64,000 bases of DNA from Streptomyces sp. NRRL F-6131 (GTDB lineage: Bacteria; Actinomycetota; Actinomycetes; Streptomycetales; Streptomycetaceae). Positions 18,122-27,376 of this stretch are shown piece by piece. The position numbers and the translations under genes are program-made. The DNA is taken from NCBI GenBank assembly GCA_000719695.1, contig JOHN01000021.1, positions 1 through 64,000 on the forward strand. The letters are read 5' to 3'. A model generated the notes under the pieces. It was not told where the DNA came from. It did not search any database and worked only from the letters and a program-made list of their open reading frames with translations. Position 1 is the stretch's first letter; every line of letters starts with the position of its first letter.

Positions 18122-18796
18122 GTGGCGCTGTCCTCGCCGAGGCGCACCCCGCTGTCCGACCAGGTGATCGCCCAGCTGCGCGCGCAGATCACCTCCGGGG
18201 AGTGGCCCGTCGGCTCGCGCATCCCCACCGAGGCCGCCCTCGTCGAGCAGCTGGGCGTGGCCCGCAACACCGTGCGCGAGGCCGTCCGCGCCCTCGCCCA
18301 CAACGGACTGCTCGACATCCGCCAGGGCTCCGGCACCTACGTCCTCGCCACCAGCGAACTCGCCGGCGTCATGCACCGCCGCTTCGCCGACGCCGACCGC
18401 GCCCAGGTCGCCGAGCTGCGGAGCACCCTGGAGACCTCCGCCGCCGGCCTCGCCGCCGCCCGCCGCACCGACCGCGACCTCGCCCTCCTGGACGCCGCCC
18501 TCGCCCGCCGCGAGGACGCCTGGCGCTCCGGCGACGCCGAGGACTTCGTCCAGGCCGACGCCGCCTTCCACCAGGCCGTCGTCGCCGCCGCCCACAACGA
18601 CGTGCTCGCCGCCCTCTACGCCGACCTCGGCGAGGTCACCCGCGCCCACCTGCGCCACGACGTCGGCCCCGAACTCATCGCCGAGCGCTACCTCGGCCAC
18701 GACAAGATCGTCGACGCCATCCGGGCCCGCGACCCCCAGCGCGCCTCCCACGAGGCCGGTCGCGCCATCGGCGCCTGCGGCGACCCGGAGGCCTGA
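18122..18796 (+). CDS. GntR-family regulator, FadR/FCD subfamily
   Basis: The 224-residue protein has an N-terminal winged helix (about residues 7-70; SRIPTEAALVEQLGVARNTV and QGSGTYV) and an all-helical FCD ligand domain (about 85-215) with Asp and His residues suited to metal and carboxylate binding (FHQAVVAAAHN, HDKIVDAI). It probably represses the divergent MFS gene through the palindrome between them. I chose the GTG at 18122 because AAGGAG is six bases upstream; ATG codons at 18086 and 18089 lack one. Confidence 0.93.
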   Translation: MALSSPRRTPLSDQVIAQLRAQITSGEWPVGSRIPTEAALVEQLGVARNTVREAVRALAHNGLLDIRQGSGTYVLATSELAGVMHRRFADADRAQVAELRSTLETSAAGLAAARRTDRDLALLDAALARREDAWRSGDAEDFVQADAAFHQAVVAAAHNDVLAALYADLGEVTRAHLRHDVGPELIAERYLGHDKIVDAIRARDPQRASHEAGRAIGACGDPEA

Positions 18797-18827
18797 CCCG
18801 CCCATCCGGTCCGCGGCCGCTCGCGCC

Positions 18828-18858
18828 TTGCGGGCGAAGGGATTTGGCGTGCTAACGT
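18828..18858 (+). promoter_or_regulatory. Candidate promoter of WXG100-like cassette
   Basis: TTGCGG (18828-18833) and TAACGT (18853-18858) are separated by 19 bases, about 60 bases before the first gene of the cassette. The spacing is slightly long for a housekeeping promoter. Confidence 0.4.
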
Positions 18859-18919
18859 CCCGTGAAAATTCGCGGACGGCCGGTCTCCGGCCGCATGTGG
18901 ACCACAACGGGGAGAACTG

Positions 18920-19258
18920 ATGGCGGATCCGGACCTGAAGCTGGGCCAGGGACCGGGTGGGGGGCCCACCAAGGTGTCGACAGGTGCGCTGGACAAGGCG
19001 GCCACCGCACTCGACGGCATCGCCACCGACAGCACGGCGGCCGGGAAGGCCGCCGACGAGTCCACCGAGGCGGCCGCCGGGAAGCTGAGCGGCTGGGACA
19101 CCGCGACGGCCCTGCGCGGAGCGCTCAAGGAGTGGCACGAGCAGGTGTCGCAGCTCAACGGCCGGCTGAACCAGGAGGCCGGGATGATGCGGCAGACCCA
19201 CACCAACTACCTGAACGTCGAGCACGGCATCGCCACGTCGTTCGCCGGGAAGGCGTGA
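18920..19258 (+). CDS. WXG100-like small helical protein
   Basis: The 112-residue protein is alpha-helical with a central KLSGWDTATAL turn near residues 55-65, where WXG100/ESAT-6 proteins have Trp-X-Gly, and a hydrophobic-polar second helix ending in LNVEHGIATSFAGKA. Length and shape fit a type VII secretion-like substrate or partner, although the motif is WDT rather than WxG. GGGGAG precedes the ATG. It is followed after four bases by a 723-residue protein whose own N-terminus is WXG-like, so the two may form a heterodimer. No ESX/T7SS machinery is in the window. Confidence 0.7.
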   Translation: MADPDLKLGQGPGGGPTKVSTGALDKAATALDGIATDSTAAGKAADESTEAAAGKLSGWDTATALRGALKEWHEQVSQLNGRLNQEAGMMRQTHTNYLNVEHGIATSFAGKA

Positions 19259-19262
19259 GCCC

Positions 19263-21434
19263 GTGAGCCTGCTCGGTTTCGAGGACGTCATGAAGGCGGA
19301 CCCGTCCGCGATGGCCAAGGCCGCCGCCGACTGGACCGAGATGGCCCGCAAGTACCAGGGCGTCCAGCAACGGCTGGAGACCGAGGTGCTCTCGGTCACC
19401 GGCGGCCAGAACCTGTGGTTCGGGTCCACCGCCTCCGCGGCCAACCAGCACGTCACGATCACCCGACAGCAGAGCATCGACGCGCAGACCGAGGCCAAGG
19501 CCGTCGCCTCGATCATCAAGGACGCCCAGGGCGACTTCGAGGCCGCGCAGAAGAAGCTCAAGCAGGCCGTCGCGGACGCCCAGGCCGACGGCATGAAGGT
19601 GACCGGCACCGGCAACGTGCTGTTCGACGTCGGCGCGCTCTCCCCGGACGAGCGCAACTTCTACCACCACGACCCGGACTACCAGCAGTCCCGGCACGAG
19701 GCCGCCGGCCAGTGGTCCCAGAAGATCAAGGTCTACCTGGAGGAGGCGACCGCGGCCGACCAGCGGGCCGCCCTCCAGCTGCGCCGCGCCGCCAAGGTCG
19801 GCGACCCGCTGAACCAGTTCAACGGCCAGGCGGTCGGCGGCGGCGACGAGGCGGACGGCCGGCGCGCCGCCGACCTCGCGGCCCGGCTCAGGGACCGCAA
19901 GGACCTCAGCCCGGAGGAGCTCGCCGAGCTCAACAACCTGATGAAGGCCAACTCCGGCAGCCCCGTCTACGGCCAGACCCTGCTCGACGCGCTCGGCCCC
20001 GAGGGCACCCTGCTGCTCGCCGACGAACTGGAACTGCGGCTCAACGACCGGAACGGCAAGCTCAAGGGCGAGTACGGCGAGCTGCAGACCAACCTCGCCA
20101 ACACGATCGCCGGCGCCACCCGGGACCCGAACACCAAGTTCTACCAGGACTTCCGCAAGGGCCTGCAGGAAGCCGGCGTCAAGAACATCAACGCCCGCCA
20201 CTTCGGCGGGAAGACCGAGCCGATCTACGGCTACCAGACCCTGGCCACCCTGCTCCAGCACGGCAACGCCGGGTACGGCAAGGAGTTCCTGAACGACCTC
20301 GGCACCGACGTCCTCGCCGCCGAGCGCAAGGACAAGAACCGCTGGTCCGCGCACCAGTTCAACGGCCCGCGCCCGGACCTCGTACACGACCCGGTGGACG
20401 GCGTGCTCAAGCTGATGGGCCAGAACCCCGACGCCGCCACGATGTTCCTGGACCCGAAGTCGCCCGGCGCCGAGGACCGCCTCACGTACCTGCTGCGCGA
20501 CCGCGAGTGGCCCACCACGTACACCAACACCCTGTACAGCGCGCCGATCGTCGACAGGACCACCCACCAGGACGGCCTCGCCGCCGCCCTGGAGGCCGCC
20601 GCCACCGGCGACGTCCCCGGCGAGGGCAGCCACCACGGCGGCCCGCACACCCCCGCCCAGGCCCGCGTCATGCAGGGCGCGATCGACGCCCTGGACGGGG
20701 ACGGCAAGGGCGCCGAGGACATCCACGACGACCTCAAGACGCCGCTCGCCAACGCGCTGTCCGACTACGTCGACGACACGCACCTGATCCTCAGCGAGGA
20801 CGTCTCCACCGTCCAGCACGACGGCGCCTGGGAGAAGAACGGCGAGGGCCACCTCGGCGGCAGCTCCGACCACATCATCAGGGTGATGCGCGGGATCTCC
20901 GACGAGCCGGAGGCCTACGCGACGCTGTACAACGCCGAGCGGGCCAAGGCCGCCGAGGCCCTGGCCGTCCTCCCGGTCGATCCGCAGCACGCGGCGGAGG
21001 AGCGGGACATCCCGGCCCGGCAGGTCGGCACGGCGCTCGGCGCCTACGACGCGATCCGGACCTCCGTCATCCTCGACGAGAAGGACGACCGGATGGAGTG
21101 GGCCGAGAAGACCGGTGAGTTCGCCTCCACGGCGAGCGGCACCGTGACCGGGTTCATCCCGGAGGTCGGTGACATCGCGGGCGGCCTGGTCGACCTGGGC
21201 ATCTCCGAGTGGACCGACAACGTCAAGGAGGACGCCCAGAACGCGGGCAACTCCAAGTCCGCCGACGCCCACTACGCCGCGCTCACCCAGGGCAAGGCGA
21301 TGGCCGCGGGCTGGGGCGACGCGAACCACGCCGATCCGCGGGCGACCAGCGTGGTCGCCCAGGAGCTCGGCACCGGCCACACCACCGGTCACGCGAACGC
21401 CATGAGCGCCCTCGGACGGAACGGCCAGAAGTGA
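19263..21434 (+). CDS. Large WXG-like N-domain protein (DUF6571-like)
   Basis: The 723-residue protein begins with a helical hairpin of about 100 residues containing a true WxG at 52-54 (WFG), followed by a coiled region and a long soluble body rich in Asp, Glu and Ala. A glycine-rich hydrophobic segment (GTVTGFIPEVGDIAGGLVDLG, about 622-642) lies near the C-terminus. It resembles long Streptomyces proteins annotated, as I recall, DUF6571. I see no recognisable toxin active site, though such an architecture is used by secreted polymorphic effectors. The GTG start is four bases after the preceding stop, and its own TGA overlaps the next start (GTGA). Confidence 0.75.
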   Translation: MSLLGFEDVMKADPSAMAKAAADWTEMARKYQGVQQRLETEVLSVTGGQNLWFGSTASAANQHVTITRQQSIDAQTEAKAVASIIKDAQGDFEAAQKKLKQAVADAQADGMKVTGTGNVLFDVGALSPDERNFYHHDPDYQQSRHEAAGQWSQKIKVYLEEATAADQRAALQLRRAAKVGDPLNQFNGQAVGGGDEADGRRAADLAARLRDRKDLSPEELAELNNLMKANSGSPVYGQTLLDALGPEGTLLLADELELRLNDRNGKLKGEYGELQTNLANTIAGATRDPNTKFYQDFRKGLQEAGVKNINARHFGGKTEPIYGYQTLATLLQHGNAGYGKEFLNDLGTDVLAAERKDKNRWSAHQFNGPRPDLVHDPVDGVLKLMGQNPDAATMFLDPKSPGAEDRLTYLLRDREWPTTYTNTLYSAPIVDRTTHQDGLAAALEAAATGDVPGEGSHHGGPHTPAQARVMQGAIDALDGDGKGAEDIHDDLKTPLANALSDYVDDTHLILSEDVSTVQHDGAWEKNGEGHLGGSSDHIIRVMRGISDEPEAYATLYNAERAKAAEALAVLPVDPQHAAEERDIPARQVGTALGAYDAIRTSVILDEKDDRMEWAEKTGEFASTASGTVTGFIPEVGDIAGGLVDLGISEWTDNVKEDAQNAGNSKSADAHYAALTQGKAMAAGWGDANHADPRATSVVAQELGTGHTTGHANAMSALGRNGQK

Positions 21435-22477
21435 GGCTCTCCCGACGCGCGTGGGCCCTGGTGGCGGCCGTCGTCCTCGTCCTGGCGGCCGGCGGCTACG
21501 CGTCCTGGCAGTACACCGACCTCTTCCTCCCGGACCGGCTCTGCGACGGTGCCGTCGCCGCGAAGGACGTCCGGCAGGTCCTGGGCGGCGGCAGGATCGA
21601 GGTCGTGCAGAGCCGTCTGCCCGAGGACCGCACCGAGCCGGACGGCCGTTGCGTGATCCGGGTGGGGAACGGCGCCGACCTCACCCTCCGGACCCACGGT
21701 GTCGAACGCGCCGAGGACCGCGGTCCGGTCGATCCCGCGATGTCGCAGCCGGACCGGGGGCCGCTCGGTGCCTTCGGCAACGACACCGGCTGGCTGGTGC
21801 TCCCGGCAGGGTGCCGGAAAGCCGCCGCCCGTACGGACGCCTTCCCGGACCGGGACGCGGACATCCTCGGTGCGGACGTGCGCCATCGCGGCAAGCACGA
21901 CCTCATGTGGCAGGACGACCCGTCCAAGGAGACTCCCGACCAGGAGGCCCGCGCCGCCCTCGCCCGGCTCGCCGCCGACTTCGGTGCGGCCCTCGCCAAG
22001 TCGTCCGGCTGCGGCTCCGCCGAGGTGCCGGACATGCATCTCACCGCCCCCGGCCCGGCCGTCACGCCCGCGACCGACGGGCAGCTCTGCGGCCTGCCGG
22101 GCGTCGGGACCGGCCGGAACCTGCCGGAGCTCGCCCAGCGGGTCAGCGATCCTGCGGCGCCGCTCCGGTCCTGCTGGGTCTACAGCCAGATCATGTCCGA
22201 GCCCGCGCTCCGTCTCACCGTCACCACCGACACCCGCTACCCGACCTTCGTCGCGAGCCGGAAGAGCCTGGACTCGCCCCTGCCGACCGGCTGGCGCGGC
22301 ACGGGCTCGGACGGTGCCGTCCACGCCCGGTGCGGGACGGACGACCTCTTCCTCCACCTGTCCGGGCGGAACGACCTCGTCACTCCCGGACCGACGGCCT
22401 TCAGCACGCCGCTGTTCACCTCCTGGGCGAACGCCGTCGCCGCGCAGCGCGGCTGCGAGCCGATCGCCCCGGGGTAG
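21431..22477 (+). CDS. Membrane-anchored extracytoplasmic protein of WXG cassette
   Basis: The 348-residue product has a basic N-terminus (VRLSRR), one hydrophobic helix at about 7-22 and a long extracytoplasmic part with about ten cysteines, suggesting disulfides (LCDGAV, GRCVIR, GCRKAA, SGCGSAE, LCGLPG, SCWVYS, RCGTDD, RGCEPI). It has internal similarity between two halves, each with a Cys-Leu-Cys pattern. The start codon overlaps the previous stop by 4 bp. A partner or immunity-like role for the 723-residue protein is plausible but not shown. Confidence 0.75.
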   Translation: MRLSRRAWALVAAVVLVLAAGGYASWQYTDLFLPDRLCDGAVAAKDVRQVLGGGRIEVVQSRLPEDRTEPDGRCVIRVGNGADLTLRTHGVERAEDRGPVDPAMSQPDRGPLGAFGNDTGWLVLPAGCRKAAARTDAFPDRDADILGADVRHRGKHDLMWQDDPSKETPDQEARAALARLAADFGAALAKSSGCGSAEVPDMHLTAPGPAVTPATDGQLCGLPGVGTGRNLPELAQRVSDPAAPLRSCWVYSQIMSEPALRLTVTTDTRYPTFVASRKSLDSPLPTGWRGTGSDGAVHARCGTDDLFLHLSGRNDLVTPGPTAFSTPLFTSWANAVAAQRGCEPIAPG

Positions 22478-22492
22478 CACCGCCCGGGAACG

Positions 22493-22540
22493 CCGCTGCC
22501 CGGCACCCCTCCTCGTCCGAGGAGGGGTGCCGGGCAGCGG
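22493..22540. terminator. Strong bidirectional terminator
   Basis: A perfect 23-bp inverted repeat (22493-22515 with 22518-22540) separated by two bases lies between the converging WXG cassette and fabI. Confidence 0.9.
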
Positions 22541-22561
22541 TGCTCGTACCTGCCGGAGGCG

Positions 22562-23329
22562 TCAGGCGCCGATGGCGTGCAGGCCGCCGTCGACGTGGAC
22601 GATCTCGCCGGTGGTCTTCGGGAACCAGTCCGACAGCAGGGCGACGACGCCGCGGCCGGCCGGCTCCGGGTCGCTCAGGTCCCACTTCAGCGGGGAGCGG
22701 TTGTCCCAGGTGGCGGCGAGGTCCGGGAAGCCCGGGATGGACTTGGCGGCCATCGAGCCGATCGGGCCGGCCGAGACCAGGTTGCAGCGGATGTTCCGCT
22801 CCCCCAGGTAGCGCGCCAGGTAGCGGTTGGTCGACTCCAGGGCGGCCTTGGCCGGGCCCATCCAGTCGTACTGCGGCCAGGCGTACTGGGCGTCGAAGGT
22901 GAGGCCGACGACCGCGCCGCCGTCCTGCATCAGCGGCAGCAGCGCCGTGGTGAGCGACTTCAGCGAGTACGCCGAGACGTGCATGGCGGTGGCCACGGAC
23001 TCCCACGGCGTGTTCAGGAAGTTGCCGCCCAGGGCGTCCTGCGGGGCGAAGCCGATCGAGTGGACGATGCCGTCCAGGCTCGGCAGGTGCTCGCGCACCT
23101 GGTCGGCGATGCCGGCCAGCTGCTCCTCGCTGGAGACGTCCAGCTCCAGCACCTTGACCGGGTTCGGCAGCTTCTTGGCGATGCGCTCGGTCAGGCTCGG
23201 CCGCGGGAAGGCGGTGAGGATGACCTCGGCGCCCTGCTCCTGGGCCAGCTTGGCGGTGTGGAAGGCGATGGAGGACTCCATCAGCACACCCGTGATCAGG
23301 ATGCGCTTGCCCTCAAGGATTCCGCTCAT
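22562..23329 (-). CDS. fabI: Enoyl-[acyl-carrier-protein] reductase (NADH), InhA/FabI type
   Basis: This enzyme reduces trans-2-enoyl-ACP in the last step of each type II fatty acid elongation cycle. The 255-residue protein shows LITGVLMESSIAFHTAKLAQ at 11-30 (the FabI/InhA dinucleotide-binding variant), catalytic Y154 and K161 in YDWMGPAKAALES, and the NAD-binding AGPIGSMAAKSIPGF loop. That is closer to mycobacterial InhA than to E. coli FabI. It follows fabG with a three-base gap, forming a fabG-fabI operon. Confidence 0.97.
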   Translation of the reverse strand: MSGILEGKRILITGVLMESSIAFHTAKLAQEQGAEVILTAFPRPSLTERIAKKLPNPVKVLELDVSSEEQLAGIADQVREHLPSLDGIVHSIGFAPQDALGGNFLNTPWESVATAMHVSAYSLKSLTTALLPLMQDGGAVVGLTFDAQYAWPQYDWMGPAKAALESTNRYLARYLGERNIRCNLVSAGPIGSMAAKSIPGFPDLAATWDNRSPLKWDLSDPEPAGRGVVALLSDWFPKTTGEIVHVDGGLHAIGA

Positions 23330-23332
23330 GAC

Positions 23333-24055
23333 TCAGTGACCCATGCCCAATCCGCCGTCCACGGGAATGACGGCTCCGGTGATGTACGCGGCCTCGTCCG
23401 AACCGAGGAACCGCACGGTGGAAGCGACCTCGGCGGGCGCCGCGTAACGGCCCAGCGGCACGTCGGCGACGATCTCCGCGCGGCGCTCGTCGGTGAGCAC
23501 CGCGGTCATGTCGGTGTCCACGAAGCCGGGAGCGACCACGTTGACGGTGATGTTGCGCGGGCCGAGCTCGCGCGCCAGCGAACGGGCGAAGCCGACCAGG
23601 CCGGCCTTGGACGCGGCGTAGTTGGACTGGCCCGGCGAGCCGGAGAGGCCGACGACCGAGGAGATCAGCACGATACGGCCCTTGCGGGCGCGCATCATCA
23701 GCTTGGACGCGCGCTTCACCACGCGGAAGGTGCCGGTGAGGTTGGTGTCCACGACGGACGTGAAGGCCTCCTCCGACATCCGCAGCAGCAGGGTGTCGTT
23801 GGTGACGCCGGCGTTGGCGACCAGCACCTCGACCGCACCGCCGTGGGCGGCCTCGACCTCGGTCAGGGCGGCGTCGACCTGGGCGCTGTCGGTGATGTCG
23901 CAGCGCACCGCGAGCACGTCGAACTTGGCCAGCTGCTCGGGAACCTCCCCCGACCGGCTGGTGATGGCGACCTTGTCGCCCGCCTCGGCGAAGGCCAGGG
24001 CGATCGCGAGGCCGATGCCCCGGTTTCCTCCGGTGACGAGAACCGAGCGGCTCAA
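23333..24055 (-). CDS. fabG: 3-oxoacyl-[acyl-carrier-protein] reductase
   Basis: FabG reduces 3-oxoacyl-ACP with NADPH in fatty acid synthesis. The 240-residue SDR has the cofactor motif TGGNRGIG at 8-15, NAG at 81-83 and the catalytic triad S133, Y146 and K150 in the SNYAASKAG segment. The TTG start at 24055 has GAGGTG about five bases upstream and gives the standard length. The frame is open far upstream but the extension is out of keeping with the family. It leads the operon with fabI. Confidence 0.96.
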   Translation of the reverse strand: MSRSVLVTGGNRGIGLAIALAFAEAGDKVAITSRSGEVPEQLAKFDVLAVRCDITDSAQVDAALTEVEAAHGGAVEVLVANAGVTNDTLLLRMSEEAFTSVVDTNLTGTFRVVKRASKLMMRARKGRIVLISSVVGLSGSPGQSNYAASKAGLVGFARSLARELGPRNITVNVVAPGFVDTDMTAVLTDERRAEIVADVPLGRYAAPAEVASTVRFLGSDEAAYITGAVIPVDGGLGMGH

Positions 24056-24428
24056 CGATCCACCTCTCTCCGTTGTGTGCGCACGCCGTGATGCCCGCGT
24101 ACCACTCCGTGATGTCCGCGTACGTCGCAACGATGTACGCGGTGTGACGCTATCGGTCGCCCCGGCGCGGCGACGAATCGGGCTCCCACAGCGCCGCACC
24201 GGCGGAACTGTTGGTACCCGACAATCCGGTCCGGGGCGGATTTCCCTCCGTTCCCCCTTCCGGTGGGGCCGTATTGTCGTGTCCACTGAGCCGCACGTCC
24301 GGGAACCCGGCAGCGGGGCGCGCCCGTTGTGCCCCCTGGTGCGGCACGATGCCGGGGCCGCCGCACCGGGGCCGACCCGGGCCCACGGCCGGACACGGCC
24401 CCGGCGACGAGCGGATGCGGAGCGCGGA
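24056..24428. promoter_or_regulatory. fabG upstream region with 21-bp-spaced direct repeats
   Basis: In this 373-base divergent region, CGTGATGCCCGCGTAC (24087-24102) and CGTGATGTCCGCGTAC (24108-24123) are direct repeats offset by exactly 21 bases, and a weaker CGATGTACGCGG follows at 24131. They lie 32-80 bases upstream of fabG and could be a regulator site for fatty acid synthesis. The right half should hold the promoter of the metallo-beta-lactamase gene; I see no clear hexamers. Confidence 0.5.
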
Positions 24429-25574
24429 ATGAGCGAGGCACAGGCCGGGGGCACCCACCGGCGCGGACGACTGGTGGCCCTGGCCGCGCTGGCGGCCGGC
24501 GCGGGAGCGGTCGCCTGGGCGCTGCGCGACCTGCCGGCGGCGTTCGGCCGGCGGCCGGACGGCGAGCGGGAGGAGCGGCTGCGCAACTCCCCGCAGTACC
24601 GCGACGGGGTCTTCCACAACGCGCCCTCCGAGCTGGCCCGGCCGGCCGCCCAGTCGGGCATCGACGTGGAGACCGTGCGCCGGGCGCTGTTCCGGCGCGA
24701 CGGCCGGACGCCGAGCCGTCCGGTGCCCACCGTCCGCCCGGCCGAAGGCTCCGGCCCGGCGGCCGCGGGCGTGGCGGTCACCTGGTACGGGCACGCCTCG
24801 GCCCTGGTCGAGATCGAGGGCTCGCGGGTCCTGCTCGACCCGATCTGGAGCGAGCGCTGCTCTCCCGCCGCCCAGGTCGGCCCGCGCCGGCTGCACCCGG
24901 TGCCGGTGGAGCTGGAGGAGCTGCCGCAGGTGGACGCGGTGCTGATCTCGCACGACCACTACGACCACCTGGACATGGCGACCGTGCGACGGCTGGTGCG
25001 CAGCCAGTCCGCGCCGTTCGCGGTGCCGCTCGGCATCGGCGCGCACCTGCGCCGCTGGGGCGTGCCCGAGCACCGGATCATCGAGCTGGACTGGGACGAG
25101 ACCTGCACGCTGGGCGACCTCGCGCTCACCCTGACCGCCGCCCACCACTTCTCCGGCCGCGGCCTGACCCGCAACACCACGCTCTGGGGCTCGTGGGTGG
25201 TCGCCGGTCCGAACCGCCGGATCTACTACACCGGCGACTCCGGCTACTTCGAGGGCTACGCCCGGATCGGCGCCGAGCACGGCCCGTTCGACGCCGCGCT
25301 GGTCCAGGTCGGCGCGTACGACCCGGCGTGGGCGGACATCCACATGACGCCGGAGGACGCCGTCCTCGCCCATCGCGAGCTGAACGCCGGGCTGCTGGTG
25401 CCGGTGCACTGGTGCACCTTCAACCTGGGCCTGCACCCGTGGGCCGAGCCGATCGAGCGGCTGCTGGTGGAGGCCAAGGAGCAGGGCGTGCGGCTGGCGG
25501 TGCCGCGCCCCGGCGAGCGGGTGGACGTCGACAGTCCGCCGGAGCTGGACGGCTGGTGGGAGGGCGCGGTCTGA
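24429..25574 (+). CDS. Metallo-beta-lactamase fold hydrolase (UlaG/NAPE-PLD-like)
   Basis: The 381-residue protein has an N-terminal hydrophobic segment (about 13-32) that may be a signal anchor, then a metallo-beta-lactamase fold. The di-metal motif HDHYDH is at about residues 176-181, a further histidine lies in AAHHFSGRG, and GDSGYF supplies the bridging Asp. The AHHFSGRG and VHWCTFNLG stretches match the NAPE-PLD/RomA-like branch, which cleaves phospholipid or phosphodiester bonds. The substrate is unknown. It starts at the ATG in GCGCGGAATGAGC; the open frame upstream overlaps fabG and is rejected. Confidence 0.9.
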   Translation: MSEAQAGGTHRRGRLVALAALAAGAGAVAWALRDLPAAFGRRPDGEREERLRNSPQYRDGVFHNAPSELARPAAQSGIDVETVRRALFRRDGRTPSRPVPTVRPAEGSGPAAAGVAVTWYGHASALVEIEGSRVLLDPIWSERCSPAAQVGPRRLHPVPVELEELPQVDAVLISHDHYDHLDMATVRRLVRSQSAPFAVPLGIGAHLRRWGVPEHRIIELDWDETCTLGDLALTLTAAHHFSGRGLTRNTTLWGSWVVAGPNRRIYYTGDSGYFEGYARIGAEHGPFDAALVQVGAYDPAWADIHMTPEDAVLAHRELNAGLLVPVHWCTFNLGLHPWAEPIERLLVEAKEQGVRLAVPRPGERVDVDSPPELDGWWEGAV

Positions 25575-25807
25575 GCGGCCGCTGCTCAGCCCTTCCCGGC
25601 CGTTCCCCCGGCCCGCCCCGACCCGTTCCCCCGGCCCGCGGCGGGGGCGGCCGGCACGGTGGTCGGGGGCGCGGCCGGCGGGCGCGGCGGGCGGGCCACG
25701 CCGGGGAAATGCGCTGGCCGAAACCCCTGTGACGGGCCATGATGCCGTGCGGGTACCCCTGTTCACCGGGGGTGCCGCACCGCCGTCCCCCCGACCAGGG
25801 AGCCCGA

Positions 25808-27376
25808 TTGCCTCCGCTGCCCCCGACCAGCACGCCCCCGACCCGCGGCAGCGCCCCGCGCGCGGTCGACCCGCTCTTCCTCTCCTACCCGCTGCGCACC
25901 CTCGCCGACGCCGCCCTCGCCCGGGCCCGTGAACTCGGTGCCGCGCACGCCGACTTCCGCCTGGAGCGGGTCCGCAGCGCCTCCTGGCGGCTGCGCGACG
26001 CCCGGCCGTCCGGCACCTCCGACAGCGTCCAGCTCGGCTTCGCCGTCCGGGTGCTGCTGGACGGCGCCTGGGGCTTCGCCGCCGGGGTGGACCTCACGAC
26101 GGACGCGGCGGCACAGGTGGCCGAGCAGGCCGTCGCGGTGGCCCGGCTCTCCGGCGGGATCAGCCGCGCAGCGGGGTCGGCGGAGCGGGTGGAGCTGGCC
26201 GCGGAGCCGGTGCACCGGGACGTCACCTGGGTGTCCGCGTACGAGGTGAACCCCTTCGAGGTGCCGGACGCCGAGAAGACCGCGCTGCTCGCCGACTGGA
26301 GCTCACGGCTGCTGGCCGCCGAGGGCGTCTCGCACGTCCAGGCGACGCTGCTGACCGTGCAGGAGAACAAGTTCTACGCGGACACCGCGGGCACCGTCAC
26401 CACCCAGCAGCGGATCCGGCTGCACCCGGTGCTGGAGGCCACCTCGGTGGACGGGCGCACCGGCGCCTTCGAGTCGATGCGCACCCTGGCCCCGCCGGTG
26501 GGCCGCGGGTGGGAGTACCTGGCGGGCACCGGCTGGGACTGGGACGCCGAACTCGCCGAGCTGCCCGTCCTGCTGGCGGAGAAGCGGAAGGCGCCGAGCG
26601 TCGAGCCGGGCCGCTACGACCTGGTGATCGACCCGTCCAACCTCTGGCTGACCATCCACGAGTCGATCGGCCACGCCACCGAGCTGGACCGCGCCCTCGG
26701 TTACGAGGCCGCCTACGCCGGCACTTCCTTCGCCACCTTCGACAAGCTCGGCTCGCTGCGGTACGGCTCCGAGCTGATGCACGTCACCGGCGACCGCACC
26801 GCCGAGCACGGCCTGTCCACCGTCGGCTACGACGACGAGGGGGTGGCCGCGCAGTCCTGGGACCTCGTCAAGGACGGCGTGCTGGTCGGCTACCAGCTCG
26901 ACCGGGCGATGGCCGGGCTCAAGGGCCTCGGGCGGTCCAACGGCTGCGCCTTCGCCGACTCCCCCGCACACGTTCCGGTGCAGCGGATGGCCAATGTCTC
27001 GCTCCGGCCGGCCGCCGACGGCCCGTCCACCGAGGGCCTGTTCGCGGGCGTCGAGAACGGCCTGTACATCGTCGGCGACCGCTCCTGGTCGATCGACATG
27101 CAGCGCTACAACTTCCAGTTCACCGGGCAGCGCGCGTACGCCATCAGGAACGGCGAACTCGCCGGCCAGGTGAAGGACTTCGCCTACCAGGCGACCACCA
27201 CCGACTTCTGGGGCTCGATGACGGCCGTCGGCGGCCCGCAGACCTACGTACTGGGCGGCGCCTTCAACTGCGGCAAGGCACAGCCCGGCCAGGTCGCCGC
27301 GGTCAGCCACGGCTGCCCCTCGGCGCTGTTCCGCAACGTCAACGTGCTCAACACCCAGCAGGAGGCGGGTCACTGA
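25808..27376 (+). CDS. tldD: TldD-family metalloprotease
   Basis: TldD and TldE form a heterodimeric zinc protease that degrades unfolded peptides and matures some peptide natural products. This 522-residue subunit has the active-site HESIGH (HExxxH) at 284-289 and the C-terminal substrate-channel block FNCGKAQPGQVAAVSHGCP. The start is uncertain: the TTG at 25808 has AGGGAG five bases upstream and gives a sensible N-terminus; ATG codons at 25739 and 25742 would add an unlikely tail. It overlaps tldE by one base (TGATG). Confidence 0.94.
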   Translation: MPPLPPTSTPPTRGSAPRAVDPLFLSYPLRTLADAALARARELGAAHADFRLERVRSASWRLRDARPSGTSDSVQLGFAVRVLLDGAWGFAAGVDLTTDAAAQVAEQAVAVARLSGGISRAAGSAERVELAAEPVHRDVTWVSAYEVNPFEVPDAEKTALLADWSSRLLAAEGVSHVQATLLTVQENKFYADTAGTVTTQQRIRLHPVLEATSVDGRTGAFESMRTLAPPVGRGWEYLAGTGWDWDAELAELPVLLAEKRKAPSVEPGRYDLVIDPSNLWLTIHESIGHATELDRALGYEAAYAGTSFATFDKLGSLRYGSELMHVTGDRTAEHGLSTVGYDDEGVAAQSWDLVKDGVLVGYQLDRAMAGLKGLGRSNGCAFADSPAHVPVQRMANVSLRPAADGPSTEGLFAGVENGLYIVGDRSWSIDMQRYNFQFTGQRAYAIRNGELAGQVKDFAYQATTTDFWGSMTAVGGPQTYVLGGAFNCGKAQPGQVAAVSHGCPSALFRNVNVLNTQQEAGH

